In this document: positions 1 to 9,018 of the stretch, in pieces
Layout: each line of letters opens with the position of its first letter
How positions within the stretch are numbered: the stretch's first letter is position 1
Assembly: GCA_023421675.1 (NCBI GenBank)
Contig: JAEZTC010000002.1
Location: 248,001 to 312,000, forward strand
From: Bacillota bacterium
GTDB taxonomy: Bacteria; Bacillota; Clostridia; Acetivibrionales; JANLFN01
Direction of reading: 5' to 3'
DNA: 64,000 nucleotides
Program-made: the position numbers and the translations under genes
The notes under the pieces: model-generated
What the model was told of the DNA's origin: nothing
Database searches by the model: none
The model's input: only the letters and a program-made list of their open reading frames with translations

Positions 1-125
1 AAATTGCTCAAATAACAAAGTGCCCTGAAGGCACTGTAAAATCACGTATTAACAGAGCAAGAAAAGCTCTCAGGACAATACTTTGTTCCAAAAGGGAACT
101 TTTAAACGAAGAATACGTCAAATAA
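1..125 (+). CDS. ECF-type RNA polymerase sigma factor, C-terminal fragment (cut by window start)
   Basis: Only the last 40 or so codons are present, reading in frame from base 3 to the TAA at 123-125. The peptide contains CPEGTVKSRINRARKALR, the recognition helix of sigma region 4.2 as found in SigW/RpoE-like ECF factors, which contacts the -35 element. The next gene starts 20 bases downstream and encodes a zinc-finger anti-sigma factor, the usual partner arrangement for this class. The N-terminal regions lie outside the window, so the subgroup cannot be assigned. Confidence 0.85.
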   Translation, partial: IAQITKCPEGTVKSRINRARKALRTILCSKRELLNEEYVK

Positions 126-145
126 GATGAAAGGAGGTGTGGAGA

Positions 146-1210
146 ATGAAAAATTGCATTGAGGTAAAAGAACTTTTATCACTTTATATTGATGGTGAAT
201 TGGACAAAAAAACTTCTGATGAAGTCAAAAAGCATATGCGTTTTTGTACTGAATGCTATGAAGAAATGGAAGATATCAAAAGAGTCATACAGTTGTGCAG
301 GGATTGTGAAGACGAAGAACTTCCGGTCGGTTTCAAAAAACAGCTTCATGAAAAGCTTGCTGCAGAAGCTGAAAGACAGCATTCTAGTGCGGCAAGATCA
401 AGAAAAATTACCAGGCTTTTGGGAATTGGTTCTTCCATAGCTGCACTCTTGATTATGGCAGTTATAGTAAAGGATGTATGGTTTAATCAAAACCTTACAA
501 GTAAATCGGAATCACCTGAAGCAGCAATTTTAGCGGGGTCAGGCCAGACCACTATAAGCAATTTTTCTAAAGACCAGAAAGCTCCGAACTCCTCACCTTC
601 AGATAAGATTATGGATAAGAATAAAGAAGCCGCCAATAATGATTCAATAAACAGTAATTATTCATTAAAATCATTTGATGCAAATAAAAAGGCGAGTTCC
701 GGCATGCAGGTTTCAAGAAGCGAAGATGAAGGGCTAAGGACTGTGTTGCCGGCAGGCAGCTATATAAAATCTACCGAGGCTATTACTTTTAAATGTGACA
801 AGCCTGAAGACATATCAGTAAAATTGAATGAATGGAGTTTCAACAATAGTACAATTGCCGTTAATACAACTGAAAATAATGCTCTCGCGGCTGGTGTGAC
901 TGAACAAAACACATTAAGCTTTAAGGTACCTGGTTCAAAATACAATGAATTCAAAAGCTTGTTAAAAACATCATTTCCCAACTGTGAAATTTCATTTGGT
1001 ACTCTTTCAAAAGTTGATGTAACACCTCAGATAAATGCTGAAAATACCAAAATAAATGAGCTTACCAGTACAATGTCTTCATCATACATGGACAGTGACG
1101 ATGCTGCCAGGATCAAAGCAGATATAGAAAGTTCCAAGACAGAAGTTTCAAACATGAAAAATGATTCTGCATATGTATTTATAACTATAAACCTCATTAA
1201 AAAAGATTAG
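146..1210 (+). CDS. Membrane anti-sigma factor with N-terminal zinc-finger (zf-HC2) domain
   Basis: Predicted 354 aa. Residues 1-45 form a zf-HC2/ZAS-type domain with the H-x3-C-x2-C signature (HMRFCTEC), which in this family binds zinc and clamps the cognate sigma factor. One membrane helix lies around residues 90-110 (LLGIGSSIAALLIMAVIV). A Ser/Asn-rich linker and an extracytoplasmic domain follow; the C-terminal part (DVTPQINAENTKINEL) resembles DUF4349-type domains, a loose match. The ATG at 146 is preferred over an in-frame GTG at 137 because AAGGAGGT at 131-138 is correctly spaced for it and overlaps the GTG. It is cotranscribed with the upstream ECF sigma gene and probably holds it at the membrane until an envelope signal arrives. 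The signal is unknown. Confidence 0.85.
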   Translation: MKNCIEVKELLSLYIDGELDKKTSDEVKKHMRFCTECYEEMEDIKRVIQLCRDCEDEELPVGFKKQLHEKLAAEAERQHSSAARSRKITRLLGIGSSIAALLIMAVIVKDVWFNQNLTSKSESPEAAILAGSGQTTISNFSKDQKAPNSSPSDKIMDKNKEAANNDSINSNYSLKSFDANKKASSGMQVSRSEDEGLRTVLPAGSYIKSTEAITFKCDKPEDISVKLNEWSFNNSTIAVNTTENNALAAGVTEQNTLSFKVPGSKYNEFKSLLKTSFPNCEISFGTLSKVDVTPQINAENTKINELTSTMSSSYMDSDDAARIKADIESSKTEVSNMKNDSAYVFITINLIKKD

Positions 1211-1226
1211 TTTAAAAAATTAAATT

Positions 1227-1257
1227 ACAGCAATCGTTTACGATTGTTGTTTTTTTG
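1227..1257 (+). terminator. Rho-independent terminator after sigma/anti-sigma operon
   Basis: A 10-bp stem, acagcaatcg / cgattgttgt with one G-U pair and a 4-nt loop, is followed by seven T residues. It lies directly after the anti-sigma stop and separates that operon from polA. Confidence 0.8.
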
Positions 1258-1315
1258 TGTAGAATTATTACGGGAAGAAATAGCTGATTTATGCAGGAAA
1301 GAGGTAGAACCAACC

Positions 1316-4015
1316 ATGAATAACGATAAGGTTATGATTATAGACGGTAATAGCATAATGAACAGAGCTTTTTACGGGCTGCAGGGAGCTAAACTTCTTG
1401 CAACCAAGGATGGACAGTACACAAATGCTATTTTCGGTTTCTTAAATATACTTAATAAATATCTTGAAGAGGAGAAGCCTCAATATATTTGTGTAGCGTT
1501 TGACCTTAAAGCACCAACCTTCAGACATAAGGAATTTGAGGGCTATAAAGCTAAAAGAAAAGGAATGCCTCCCGAGCTTGTTCCGCAAATGCCTCTAATT
1601 AAGGAAATACTTGATGCAATGAATATTAAAAGGCTTGAATATGAAGGCTTTGAGGCAGATGATTTAATTGGACATGTATCCCTTTGTGCTGAAAAGCTGG
1701 GCATGCATACAATAATTGTAACAGGGGACAGAGATTCACTGCAGTTAGCATCAGAACTTACAAGAATAAAGCTTCCTGTTACAAAGGCAGGCAAAACGGA
1801 AACAGAGGAATATGATGAGAAGGCTGTAATGGAGCGGTATGGAGTAACGCCTACGCAATTTATTGATGTAAAAGGTTTAATGGGTGATACCTCCGATAAT
1901 ATACCAGGTGTACCCGGAATAGGTGAAAAAACAGCTCTGGAATTGATAAAGGAGTTCGGGAGCATTGAAGAAATATATTGCAATATAGAACGCATACAAA
2001 AGAAATCTGTAAAAGAAAAGCTTGAAAATAACCGTGAACTTGCTTTTATGAGCAAAAGGCTTGCAACTATAGACAGGGGTACTTTAACCATATGTCCTGT
2101 AGAAGAAATGAAAATGCAGCCATTTGACAATAATAAGGTTTATGAACTGTTTAAACGTCTGGAATTTAAAAGCTTCATTGATAAATTCAAGCTTAATGTA
2201 TGCACAGAAAATGAAGAACCAGTTCAACAGGCTAAAATTGAATTCAATATTATTGATTCAGTTGCCGAACTGAACGAACTTGTTCTGGAATTGAATAAAA
2301 CAAATGCAATTTCTTTTTTTCAGCTGATTGATAAACAGGAAAGTAACTCTGCTTTAATAGGCATGGCTGTTACAAATGAAAAGTCAGAAACCTATTTTAT
2401 AAAGATAAAAGACGGTGTTGGCGAAAACTTTTTCCTGAAAACCTTCAAAACACTTCTTGAAAATCCTTCAATAAGCAAATACGGACATGATCTGAAGGAT
2501 TTTATTGTATTCCTTAAAAACAGGAATATAAATCTGTCTGGTCTTGCTTTCGATACAAAAATTGCTGCATATATACTTGAGCCTACAAGAGATACTTACA
2601 CAGTCGCAGAGCTGGCCCATCAATACGCAAACTATGAAATTGAAGATATTGAAATACTTTGCGGGAAGGGCAGAAGCTTTGTACCATATGGAAATATGGA
2701 AACAGCAATGCTGTCAAAGGTTGCATCTGCACATTCAAATGCTGTTTTTAAGGTCAGAAATGCTATAGATAAAATAATAAAACAAAATAACCAACAAAAG
2801 CTTTACTATGAGGTTGAACTGCCGCTGGTAGAAGTACTGGCTGACATGGAACACCGTGGCTTTAAGGTTAATACAGAAGAATTAAGGCTTTTCTCAGCTG
2901 AGCTTGAAAAAGGTATCGATGCTCTTACTGAAAGAATCTATTATCTTGCAGGTGAGAAGTTCAACATAAATTCAACAAAACAGCTGGGAGTAATACTTTT
3001 TGAAAGATTAGGACTTCCTGTACAGAAAAAGACTAAAACAGGCTATTCAACTGATGCAGAAGTTCTTGAACAGCTTTGCTCACGTCATGAAATTGTGGAA
3101 GAGATACTTGAATACCGCCAGCTTGTAAAGCTTAAATCAACTTACGCAGAAGGTCTTTTGAATGTTATAAATTCTAATACAGGCAAAATTCATTCAAGTT
3201 TTAACCAGACGGTTACTGCTACAGGCAGGATAAGCAGTACCGAGCCAAATCTTCAGAATATTCCCATAAAGCTTGAAATGGGCCGGAAAATAAGGAAAGT
3301 ATTCGTACCCGAAAATGAAAACTGGCTGTTGCTTGATGCTGACTATTCACAGATTGAATTAAGGGTTTTGGCGCATATTACAGGCGATGAAAATATGATA
3401 AAAGCCTTTATGGAAGATGCTGATATCCATACTGCAACAGCATCACAGATATTTGAGGTCGCACCTGAGGATGTAACCTCAATTATGAGATCCCGCGCAA
3501 AAACAGTAAATTTCGGAATAGTTTACGGTATAGGTGATTTCAGCCTTTCAAAGGATTTAGGTATAACCCGAAAGGAAGCAAAGAAATATATAGAAGGATA
3601 TCTAGACAAATATCCAAAGGTCAGAGAATATATGCACAATATAGTAAAGAAGGGAAAAGAGGATGGCTTTGTAAGCACCCTGCTTAACAGAAGAAGGTAT
3701 CTTCCAGAACTGGCATCCAGCAATTTTAACATAAGGTCCTTTGGTGAGCGAGTTGCTATGAATACACCTATTCAAGGAAGTGCCGCAGATATAATTAAAA
3801 TTGCAATGGTAAAGGTTTATAATGCCCTTAAGGATAACAAACTTAAATCCAGGCTTATACTACAGGTACATGACGAATTAATAATAGAAACTTTACAGGA
3901 AGAAAAAGAACAGGTTGCAAAGATACTTAAGGATTGCATGGAGAAAGCGGTAGATTTGAAAGTACCTCTTAAGGTAGACGTAAATGAGGGGCGAAACTGG
4001 TATGAAAGCAAATAG
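1316..4015 (+). CDS. polA: DNA polymerase I
   Basis: Predicted 899 aa. Residues 1-290 form the 5'-3' flap nuclease domain (VTGDRDSLQL; H3TH segment GVPGIGEKTA). The middle 3'-5' exonuclease-like domain has lost its metal ligands: the FDTET motif of E. coli aligns with SFFQLID, and the later Asp motif reads DLKDFIVF, so proofreading is probably absent, as in Bacillus and Taq Pol I. The polymerase domain is intact, with motif A DADYSQIELR, motif B RSRAKTVNFGIVYG and motif C QVHDELIIE. The ATG at 1316 is chosen because earlier in-frame starts lie in the preceding terminator; the site upstream (gaaagaggtag) is moderate. Its role is Okazaki fragment processing and repair synthesis. coaE follows 18 bases after the stop. 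Confidence 0.97.
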   Translation: MNNDKVMIIDGNSIMNRAFYGLQGAKLLATKDGQYTNAIFGFLNILNKYLEEEKPQYICVAFDLKAPTFRHKEFEGYKAKRKGMPPELVPQMPLIKEILDAMNIKRLEYEGFEADDLIGHVSLCAEKLGMHTIIVTGDRDSLQLASELTRIKLPVTKAGKTETEEYDEKAVMERYGVTPTQFIDVKGLMGDTSDNIPGVPGIGEKTALELIKEFGSIEEIYCNIERIQKKSVKEKLENNRELAFMSKRLATIDRGTLTICPVEEMKMQPFDNNKVYELFKRLEFKSFIDKFKLNVCTENEEPVQQAKIEFNIIDSVAELNELVLELNKTNAISFFQLIDKQESNSALIGMAVTNEKSETYFIKIKDGVGENFFLKTFKTLLENPSISKYGHDLKDFIVFLKNRNINLSGLAFDTKIAAYILEPTRDTYTVAELAHQYANYEIEDIEILCGKGRSFVPYGNMETAMLSKVASAHSNAVFKVRNAIDKIIKQNNQQKLYYEVELPLVEVLADMEHRGFKVNTEELRLFSAELEKGIDALTERIYYLAGEKFNINSTKQLGVILFERLGLPVQKKTKTGYSTDAEVLEQLCSRHEIVEEILEYRQLVKLKSTYAEGLLNVINSNTGKIHSSFNQTVTATGRISSTEPNLQNIPIKLEMGRKIRKVFVPENENWLLLDADYSQIELRVLAHITGDENMIKAFMEDADIHTATASQIFEVAPEDVTSIMRSRAKTVNFGIVYGIGDFSLSKDLGITRKEAKKYIEGYLDKYPKVREYMHNIVKKGKEDGFVSTLLNRRRYLPELASSNFNIRSFGERVAMNTPIQGSAADIIKIAMVKVYNALKDNKLKSRLILQVHDELIIETLQEEKEQVAKILKDCMEKAVDLKVPLKVDVNEGRNWYESK

Positions 4016-4033
4016 TTGAAGGGAGAATACCGT

Positions 4034-4621
4034 TTGAAGGTTATAGGAGTTACAGGAGGAATTGGCAGCGGCAAAAGTGCTGTTGTAAATTATCTTCGGG
4101 AATTGGGTGCAAAAACTCTGGATGCAGATATCACAGCACGGCAGGTAGTTGAGCCGGGAAGTCCTGCATTACAGGAAATAATAGAAGAGTTCGGCAATAA
4201 TATTGTGAATACGACAGGACATCTTGACAGGGCTAAATTAGGCAGTATTGTATTTAATAATAAAGAAAAGCTTGATATTCTTAATGGAATAATGCATAAA
4301 TATATTGTTGAGTTTATTATTAGAAGCGTGGAGAAGGAACGGAAAGCAGGAAAGACAGAAGTTTTTGTAATTGAAGCTGCAATTCCGATTAAACACGGCT
4401 TTTTGGATATGTCCGACGAAATTTGGGCGGTTGTATGCCATGATGAAATACGTATAAATCGTATTATGCTTAGAAACAGCATTCCCAGGGAAAATGCCTT
4501 ACGTATTATAAACTCACAAATAAGTACAAAGGAATATATAGAACTGGCTGACGTTGTAATTGAAAACAACGGAAGTGCGGAAGAGCTTAAGGTATCTGTA
4601 GTTAAAGCTTTTAACAAATAA
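4034..4621 (+). CDS. coaE: Dephospho-CoA kinase
   Basis: Predicted 195 aa, typical for CoaE. It phosphorylates the 3' hydroxyl of the ribose of dephospho-CoA, the last step of coenzyme A synthesis, in the cytoplasm. The N-terminus carries the P-loop GVTGGIGSGKS, followed by the LDAD substrate motif (TLDADITARQV). The TTG at 4034 is preferred over the TTG at 4016 because gaagggag at 4018-4025 lies just upstream as ribosome binding site and the conserved VIGVTGG begins right after it. The gene is packed behind polA, an association common in clostridia and bacilli, so cotranscription is likely. Confidence 0.95.
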   Translation: MKVIGVTGGIGSGKSAVVNYLRELGAKTLDADITARQVVEPGSPALQEIIEEFGNNIVNTTGHLDRAKLGSIVFNNKEKLDILNGIMHKYIVEFIIRSVEKERKAGKTEVFVIEAAIPIKHGFLDMSDEIWAVVCHDEIRINRIMLRNSIPRENALRIINSQISTKEYIELADVVIENNGSAEELKVSVVKAFNK

Positions 4622-4639
4622 AATTATAAGGTGATTTAA

Positions 4640-5209
4640 TTGAAAAATAAAAAGTCCGGAAGGTTTAAATATATATTAGTAATATTAATTACACTTGCTG
4701 CTGTTATATTTCTTATCAGTAATTCATCACTGCTTTTGAAGATTTCCTATCCATTAAAATATAAGGAGCATGTATATAAATATTCTAATTTTTATAAGGT
4801 TGATCCGTATCTGGTTTTTGCCGTAATGAAAGCAGAGAGCAGTTTTAAGCCAAACGCTGTTTCTAATAAGAATGCAAGAGGTCTGATGCAGATTACTCAA
4901 ACAACAGGAGAATGGATAGCTAAAAAAATAGATATGAAGGATTATAGCTTTGACAGGCTTTTTGATCCCGAAACAAACATACAAATGGGCTGTTGGTATG
5001 TCAAGTGGCTGATAGATTATTTTGAAGGACAGCCGGACCTGGCAATTGCCGCATATAATGGCGGTACAGGGAACGTAAAGGAATGGCTCAAGGATAAAAA
5101 TCTAAGTGATAACGGCAAAACCCTAAAAAGGATTCCTTTTAAGGAAACCAGCGATTTCTTGAAAAGGGTAAAAAACTACACTTCGGTTTACAAAAAGCTT
5201 TACGAATAG
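4640..5209 (+). CDS. Membrane-anchored lytic murein transglycosylase (SLT domain)
   Basis: Predicted 189 aa with a TTG start at 4640 behind aaggtgat. A single hydrophobic segment near residues 10-30 (YILVILITLAAVIFLIS) acts as signal anchor. The rest is a Slt70-type lysozyme-like domain with the catalytic Glu in MKAESSFKPNAVS, the GLMQI motif and AAYNGG. Family members cleave the MurNAc-GlcNAc bond to give 1,6-anhydro-muropeptides outside the membrane. It is the third gene of the polA-coaE run, 18 bases after coaE. A similar position and size is seen for YjbJ-like proteins in Firmicutes; the cell-wall process it serves is unknown. Confidence 0.9.
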   Translation: MKNKKSGRFKYILVILITLAAVIFLISNSSLLLKISYPLKYKEHVYKYSNFYKVDPYLVFAVMKAESSFKPNAVSNKNARGLMQITQTTGEWIAKKIDMKDYSFDRLFDPETNIQMGCWYVKWLIDYFEGQPDLAIAAYNGGTGNVKEWLKDKNLSDNGKTLKRIPFKETSDFLKRVKNYTSVYKKLYE

Positions 5210-5307
5210 CATATTTAATGGTATCTTTAAACTATAATTATAAAAAATTTTTTGCAGTATATTCAATGTGGCAATTGATTTAGCACATTGGTACATAGGA
5301 GGTTAAA

Positions 5308-5652
5308 ATGGCTGATAATGTTTTATATTCAAGAGACCTGCTTTATATGACAGAGAAAGTAAACGAACCGGGAAGTGTACACGTTGAAGTCTTACAGCCG
5401 ACAGCAGAAGGAAAAATGCCGGTTTTAATAGAAGGAAAAACATCTCATTCACCACTTGTCTATATTGATACTATTTTAAGAATAATGCAGACTGATATAT
5501 TTGACAGAATACACATAAATGTTAAAGAGAACCTAAATATTTATATAATAAACAAGGATAAGCTTATTAAAGAATATGCAGATTATTCCTACATAAAAAT
5601 CGTTTTCGGAAACGCTGGATTGGAATATAAAGGCTGTGCAGAAGTGAAATAA
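5308..5652 (+). CDS. Conserved-looking protein of unknown function
   Basis: Predicted 114 aa, ATG start behind a strong site (ataggaggt). No signal peptide, membrane segment or known motif is visible. The sequence is charged and mixed alpha/beta (for example VHVEVLQPTAEGKMPVLIEG), consistent with a small soluble cytoplasmic protein. It stands alone between the transglycosylase gene and a hairpin at 5677-5711. A short inverted repeat (caatgtg / cacattg, about 5264-5287) lies in its leader, of uncertain meaning. I do not recognise the family. Good ribosome binding site and clean codon use make it a real gene. Confidence 0.7.
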   Translation: MADNVLYSRDLLYMTEKVNEPGSVHVEVLQPTAEGKMPVLIEGKTSHSPLVYIDTILRIMQTDIFDRIHINVKENLNIYIINKDKLIKEYADYSYIKIVFGNAGLEYKGCAEVK

Positions 5653-5676
5653 TGGAGTTATAATTTAATTGACAGG

Positions 5677-5720
5677 AATGGGCAATTCCATAACATAGGG
5701 AGTTGCCCATTATAATTTTA
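5677..5720 (+). terminator. Probable terminator hairpin
   Basis: A 13-bp stem (aatgggcaattcc / ggagttgcccatt, one G-U pair) is followed by an imperfect T-rich tail (tataatttta). It lies between the unknown gene and the DMT transporter. The tail is weaker than usual. Confidence 0.6.
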
Positions 5721-5743
5721 ATTGGTTTTAAGGAGTGGTTGGT

Positions 5744-6664
5744 TTGGAAAAGAGGGGATACGGTTATTTGTATCTTATAAATACCGTATTGTTTTTTAGT
5801 ACTTATGAAGCTGTTAGTAAAACATTGGTAGGAAAAATTGATGCTTTTCAGATAAATTTTATAAGATTTCTTATTGGCGGGTTAATCCTTTTAGTATATA
5901 TATTTTACAAAGAAAGCCTTAAAATCTCAAAAAAGGATTTGCTTCTTGTTCTGCTTCTAGGGTTTATCAATGTTGTAGTAAGTATGAGCTTTATTCAGCT
6001 TGCCTTATTTGTAGCTAATGCAAAGGCATCAGCAGTTGCGGTTATCTTTAGCAGCAACCCTATTTTTGTAATTGCGTTTTCAGCTTTAATTGACAAGGAA
6101 AAAATTACTGCACAAAAGCTTATAGGATTATTTACAGGGCTTTTTGGTATTATAATCATATTTATTAATGGCTTGGATCTGAAATCAATAAATTATCTCA
6201 GTCCGCTATTTGCACTGCTGTCTGCAGCAAGCTATGGCTTATACACTGTCATAGGCAGGAAGGTTTCTGTCCGTATCGGAAGTCTTAAAATGAACTCATA
6301 TTCATCCCTTGCTGGAAGTTTAATGCTGTTACCGGTGCTTTTGATACTTAACAAACCTGTTTTTAGTTTTGATTATTCAGGAATTATCCAGGTAATTTAC
6401 TTGTCGGTTTTTGTTACTGGTCTTGCTTATTTAACTTATTTTAAAGGTCTGACCATAACAGGTGCAAGTTCAGGATCGCTTGTATTCTTTGCAAAGCCGG
6501 CAATTGCGAGTATCATAGCGGTTGTATTTCTGCATGAAACTCTGACTCCTAATCTTATCATAGGTACAGTACTGATAATTCTTGGTATAGTCTTATCTAT
6601 TTATTTCTATGAAATAAAAGGTATAATATCTCGATTTATTGGAGGAATTTTCAAGCGAGTATAG
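5744..6664 (+). CDS. DMT-superfamily (EamA-type) membrane transporter
   Basis: Predicted 306 aa, almost entirely hydrophobic, with about ten membrane helices arranged as two EamA repeats of five helices each (repeat 1 about residues 5-140, repeat 2 about 150-290). This is the fold of drug/metabolite transporters such as RhaT, YdcZ-like and amino-acid exporters. The TTG at 5744 has aaggag at 5730-5735 at a proper distance; the in-frame GTG at 5735 overlaps that site and is rejected. The final helix is followed by a short basic tail. Substrate cannot be read from the sequence, and neighbours give no clue. Confidence 0.85.
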   Translation: MEKRGYGYLYLINTVLFFSTYEAVSKTLVGKIDAFQINFIRFLIGGLILLVYIFYKESLKISKKDLLLVLLLGFINVVVSMSFIQLALFVANAKASAVAVIFSSNPIFVIAFSALIDKEKITAQKLIGLFTGLFGIIIIFINGLDLKSINYLSPLFALLSAASYGLYTVIGRKVSVRIGSLKMNSYSSLAGSLMLLPVLLILNKPVFSFDYSGIIQVIYLSVFVTGLAYLTYFKGLTITGASSGSLVFFAKPAIASIIAVVFLHETLTPNLIIGTVLIILGIVLSIYFYEIKGIISRFIGGIFKRV

Positions 6665-6718
6665 AATTATTAATATTAAAAGTATTTATCTGTTAGAAAG
6701 AAAGTTGATTATTAGTAT

Positions 6719-7837
6719 ATGGATACTAAAAAAACAAGAACAAAGGGTACTCAGTATATAAAAAGTGCATATCTTGTTTTGTTTTTCAGATGGCTGTTCC
6801 TGGTTATAATAATTCTGAATTATTGGCTGGGGGGCATTAAAAATGTCGGTACCGGTACATTTTTTGCCATTTTATCTGTTACTGCACTGTATAACAGTGC
6901 TGTAACCTATAATCTTATAAAGCGGGGAAAATCCAGCAAGACAAATACAATAAAGTACTCAAGCGCATATTTTTACATGGATTCAATTATAATTTCCCTT
7001 TTCTGTTATGTAACGGGGGGAATAGGGTCTGACCTCTATATTCTGTTATTCTTTGTAATGGGCCTGTGCGGTATTATGGGGAATGTGTCAGCCACAGTAA
7101 GCGTAAGTCTTTTCTGTATCCTTTCGTATTCAGTAATGAGTATTATCTGGGGAAACAGTTTTTCAACTGAAATAAACTACTGGAAACTGATTTCCAAGGA
7201 CATATTCATAATGTTTGCAGCTCTTGGAATCAGTCATATGGACGGACAGATAAAGAAATTTGATGAAATGCACAAACGTGAATTTAAGCTGGCAAGGACG
7301 GATAAGCTTACCGGTCTTGCAAACAGGCACTATCTTGAACAAAAAATTCAGGATGAGCTTCAATATGCCGAAGATAGTGGCACGCCATTAAATATACTGA
7401 TATTTGATCTGGACAGCTTCAAAAAGTTTAATGATACTTATGGACATGTTTGGGGAGACAAGCTGTTAACACTTTTCTCAGATATTATAAAACAAAATGT
7501 CAGAAAAACTGATATACCTGTAAGGTTCGGCGGGGAAGAGTTTCTTATCCTCATAAGGGAACTGGACCTCGATACTGCAAAAAGTATAGGTGAAAGAATA
7601 AGAAGGCAGCTTGAAAAGCAGCGAATATATGTAGGCACAAGTGATACTAGAAAAAGGGTAACTGTAAGCTGCGGAATAGCCCAGTACCCAATTCATTCAA
7701 CTGATATAAAAAAGGTTATAGAATATGCCGATAAGGCATTATACCACGCCAAAGACATAGGCAAGAACATTGTAGTCACCTACGATGAAATAGGCAATGT
7801 ACAGCGTACTGACTATGACGATGGCGTAAGCCTGTAA
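6719..7837 (+). CDS. Membrane diguanylate cyclase (GGDEF domain)
   Basis: Predicted 372 aa. The N-terminal half (about residues 15-165) has five to six membrane helices of MASE type, a likely sensor without a recognisable ligand site. The C-terminal half starts at RTDKLTGLANR and contains the active-site loop FGGEEF, so it should condense two GTP into cyclic di-GMP. The inhibitory I-site is present as RKTD, five residues before GGEEF, matching the RxxD of PleD, so product feedback is expected. No EAL or HD-GYP partner is nearby. The ATG at 6719 has only a weak upstream site (gaaagaaag). Its stop lies one base from the end of convergent aroF. Confidence 0.93.
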   Translation: MDTKKTRTKGTQYIKSAYLVLFFRWLFLVIIILNYWLGGIKNVGTGTFFAILSVTALYNSAVTYNLIKRGKSSKTNTIKYSSAYFYMDSIIISLFCYVTGGIGSDLYILLFFVMGLCGIMGNVSATVSVSLFCILSYSVMSIIWGNSFSTEINYWKLISKDIFIMFAALGISHMDGQIKKFDEMHKREFKLARTDKLTGLANRHYLEQKIQDELQYAEDSGTPLNILIFDLDSFKKFNDTYGHVWGDKLLTLFSDIIKQNVRKTDIPVRFGGEEFLILIRELDLDTAKSIGERIRRQLEKQRIYVGTSDTRKRVTVSCGIAQYPIHSTDIKKVIEYADKALYHAKDIGKNIVVTYDEIGNVQRTDYDDGVSL

Positions 7838-7838
7838 A

Positions 7839-8858
7839 TTATACATTCAAGGTTCTGCCGACTGCCTCCGCAACAGGTTTCAACTCGGACATTACTTTTG
7901 CAAAGCTGTCGGGACGAAGTGACTGCGGACCATCGCAATATGCTGTCGGAGGATCATAGTGTACTTCAATTATCAACCCGTCTGCTCCTGTAGCAATAGC
8001 ACCCTTTGATAGTGCAGGAACGTATTTCCAGGTCCCGGCAGCATGACTTGGATCTACGATTATAGGAATATGTGTAAGCTCTTTAATTACAGGGATTGCA
8101 CTCATATCTATTGTATTCCTGGTTGCAGTTTCATAAGTTCTTATTCCTCTTTCACAAAGAATAATATTCGGGTTGCCTTCGGCTGCAATATATTCAGCTG
8201 CCATAAGCCACTCTTCAATTGTTGCGGAAATGCCTCTCTTTAAAAGAATAGGCTTTTTTGACATTCCTGCTTCCTGGAGCAGTTTAAAGTTCTGCATGTT
8301 TCGTGCTCCAATCTGAAGTACGTCTGTATAGGACGAAACAAGCTCAACATCACGTGTATCAACAACTTCAGTAACAAGTTTAAGACCTGTTGCTTCACGT
8401 ACAGATGCCATAATCTTCAAGCCTTCTTCTTCAAGACCCTGGAAAGCGTATGGGGAAGACCTGGGTTTGTAAGCACCGCCTCGAAGTATTTTGGCTCCTG
8501 CAGCTTTTACCTTTTGTGCGGTGTCCAGAAGTGTAGCTTCATTTTCAATTGCACATGGTCCAGCCATTACAACAATTTCATCGCCTCCAACTTTAACATC
8601 CCCAATTTCAACAATTGTAGGAATCTGTTTAAGCTCACGGCTTACAAGCTTATAAGGCTTCATTATGGGTACAAGACTTTCAACCCCGGGCATTGATGTA
8701 ATAAGCTGGGTATTTAGATTCTTTTTATCTCCGACAGCGCCTATAACAGTTTTTACTTCACCATAGATAGGGTGGGTCTTAAAGCCGAACTGCGAAAGCT
8801 TTCTTTCCACATTATCAATTTGTTCACGTGTTGCTTCTCTTGACATTACAATAATCAT
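7839..8858 (-). CDS. aroF: 3-deoxy-7-phosphoheptulonate synthase (DAHP synthase, type I-beta)
   Basis: Predicted 339 aa. It condenses phosphoenolpyruvate and erythrose-4-phosphate into DAHP, the first step of the shikimate pathway. Residues 1-70 form a small ferredoxin-like regulatory domain (MIIVMSREATREQ), as in Thermotoga DAHPS; the TIM barrel follows with AGPCAIE, GGAYKPRSSPYAFQG, LKRG and DPSHAAGTW motifs. The start at 8858 is set by gaaaggag eight bases upstream; the longer frame to 8891 lacks a site. A T-box leader with a Phe (UUC) specifier precedes it, so expression should rise when tRNA-Phe is uncharged. The gene ends one base from the convergent diguanylate cyclase with no terminator between. 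Confidence 0.96.
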   Translation of the reverse strand: MIIVMSREATREQIDNVERKLSQFGFKTHPIYGEVKTVIGAVGDKKNLNTQLITSMPGVESLVPIMKPYKLVSRELKQIPTIVEIGDVKVGGDEIVVMAGPCAIENEATLLDTAQKVKAAGAKILRGGAYKPRSSPYAFQGLEEEGLKIMASVREATGLKLVTEVVDTRDVELVSSYTDVLQIGARNMQNFKLLQEAGMSKKPILLKRGISATIEEWLMAAEYIAAEGNPNIILCERGIRTYETATRNTIDMSAIPVIKELTHIPIIVDPSHAAGTWKYVPALSKGAIATGADGLIIEVHYDPPTAYCDGPQSLRPDSFAKVMSELKPVAEAVGRTLNV

Positions 8859-8987
8859 AATCGACACTCCTTTCAAAATAAAAAGTCTCATAGCTAAAAT
8901 CAGGGTTTTCCAAAGCGTTAAGGTAGACTTTTTGAAATTTACTTTTCGGAAAATAGTAAATTAATAAAGAATTATATTTTCCGGTAA

Positions 8988-9018
8988 ATAAAAAATCCCC
9001 GTCCCAAAAGGGACGAGG
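8988..9018 (-). terminator. T-box regulated terminator
   Basis: Minus-strand hairpin cctcgtccc-tttt-gggacgggg followed by a short U run. It is the off-state of the T-box leader upstream of aroF. Confidence 0.85.
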
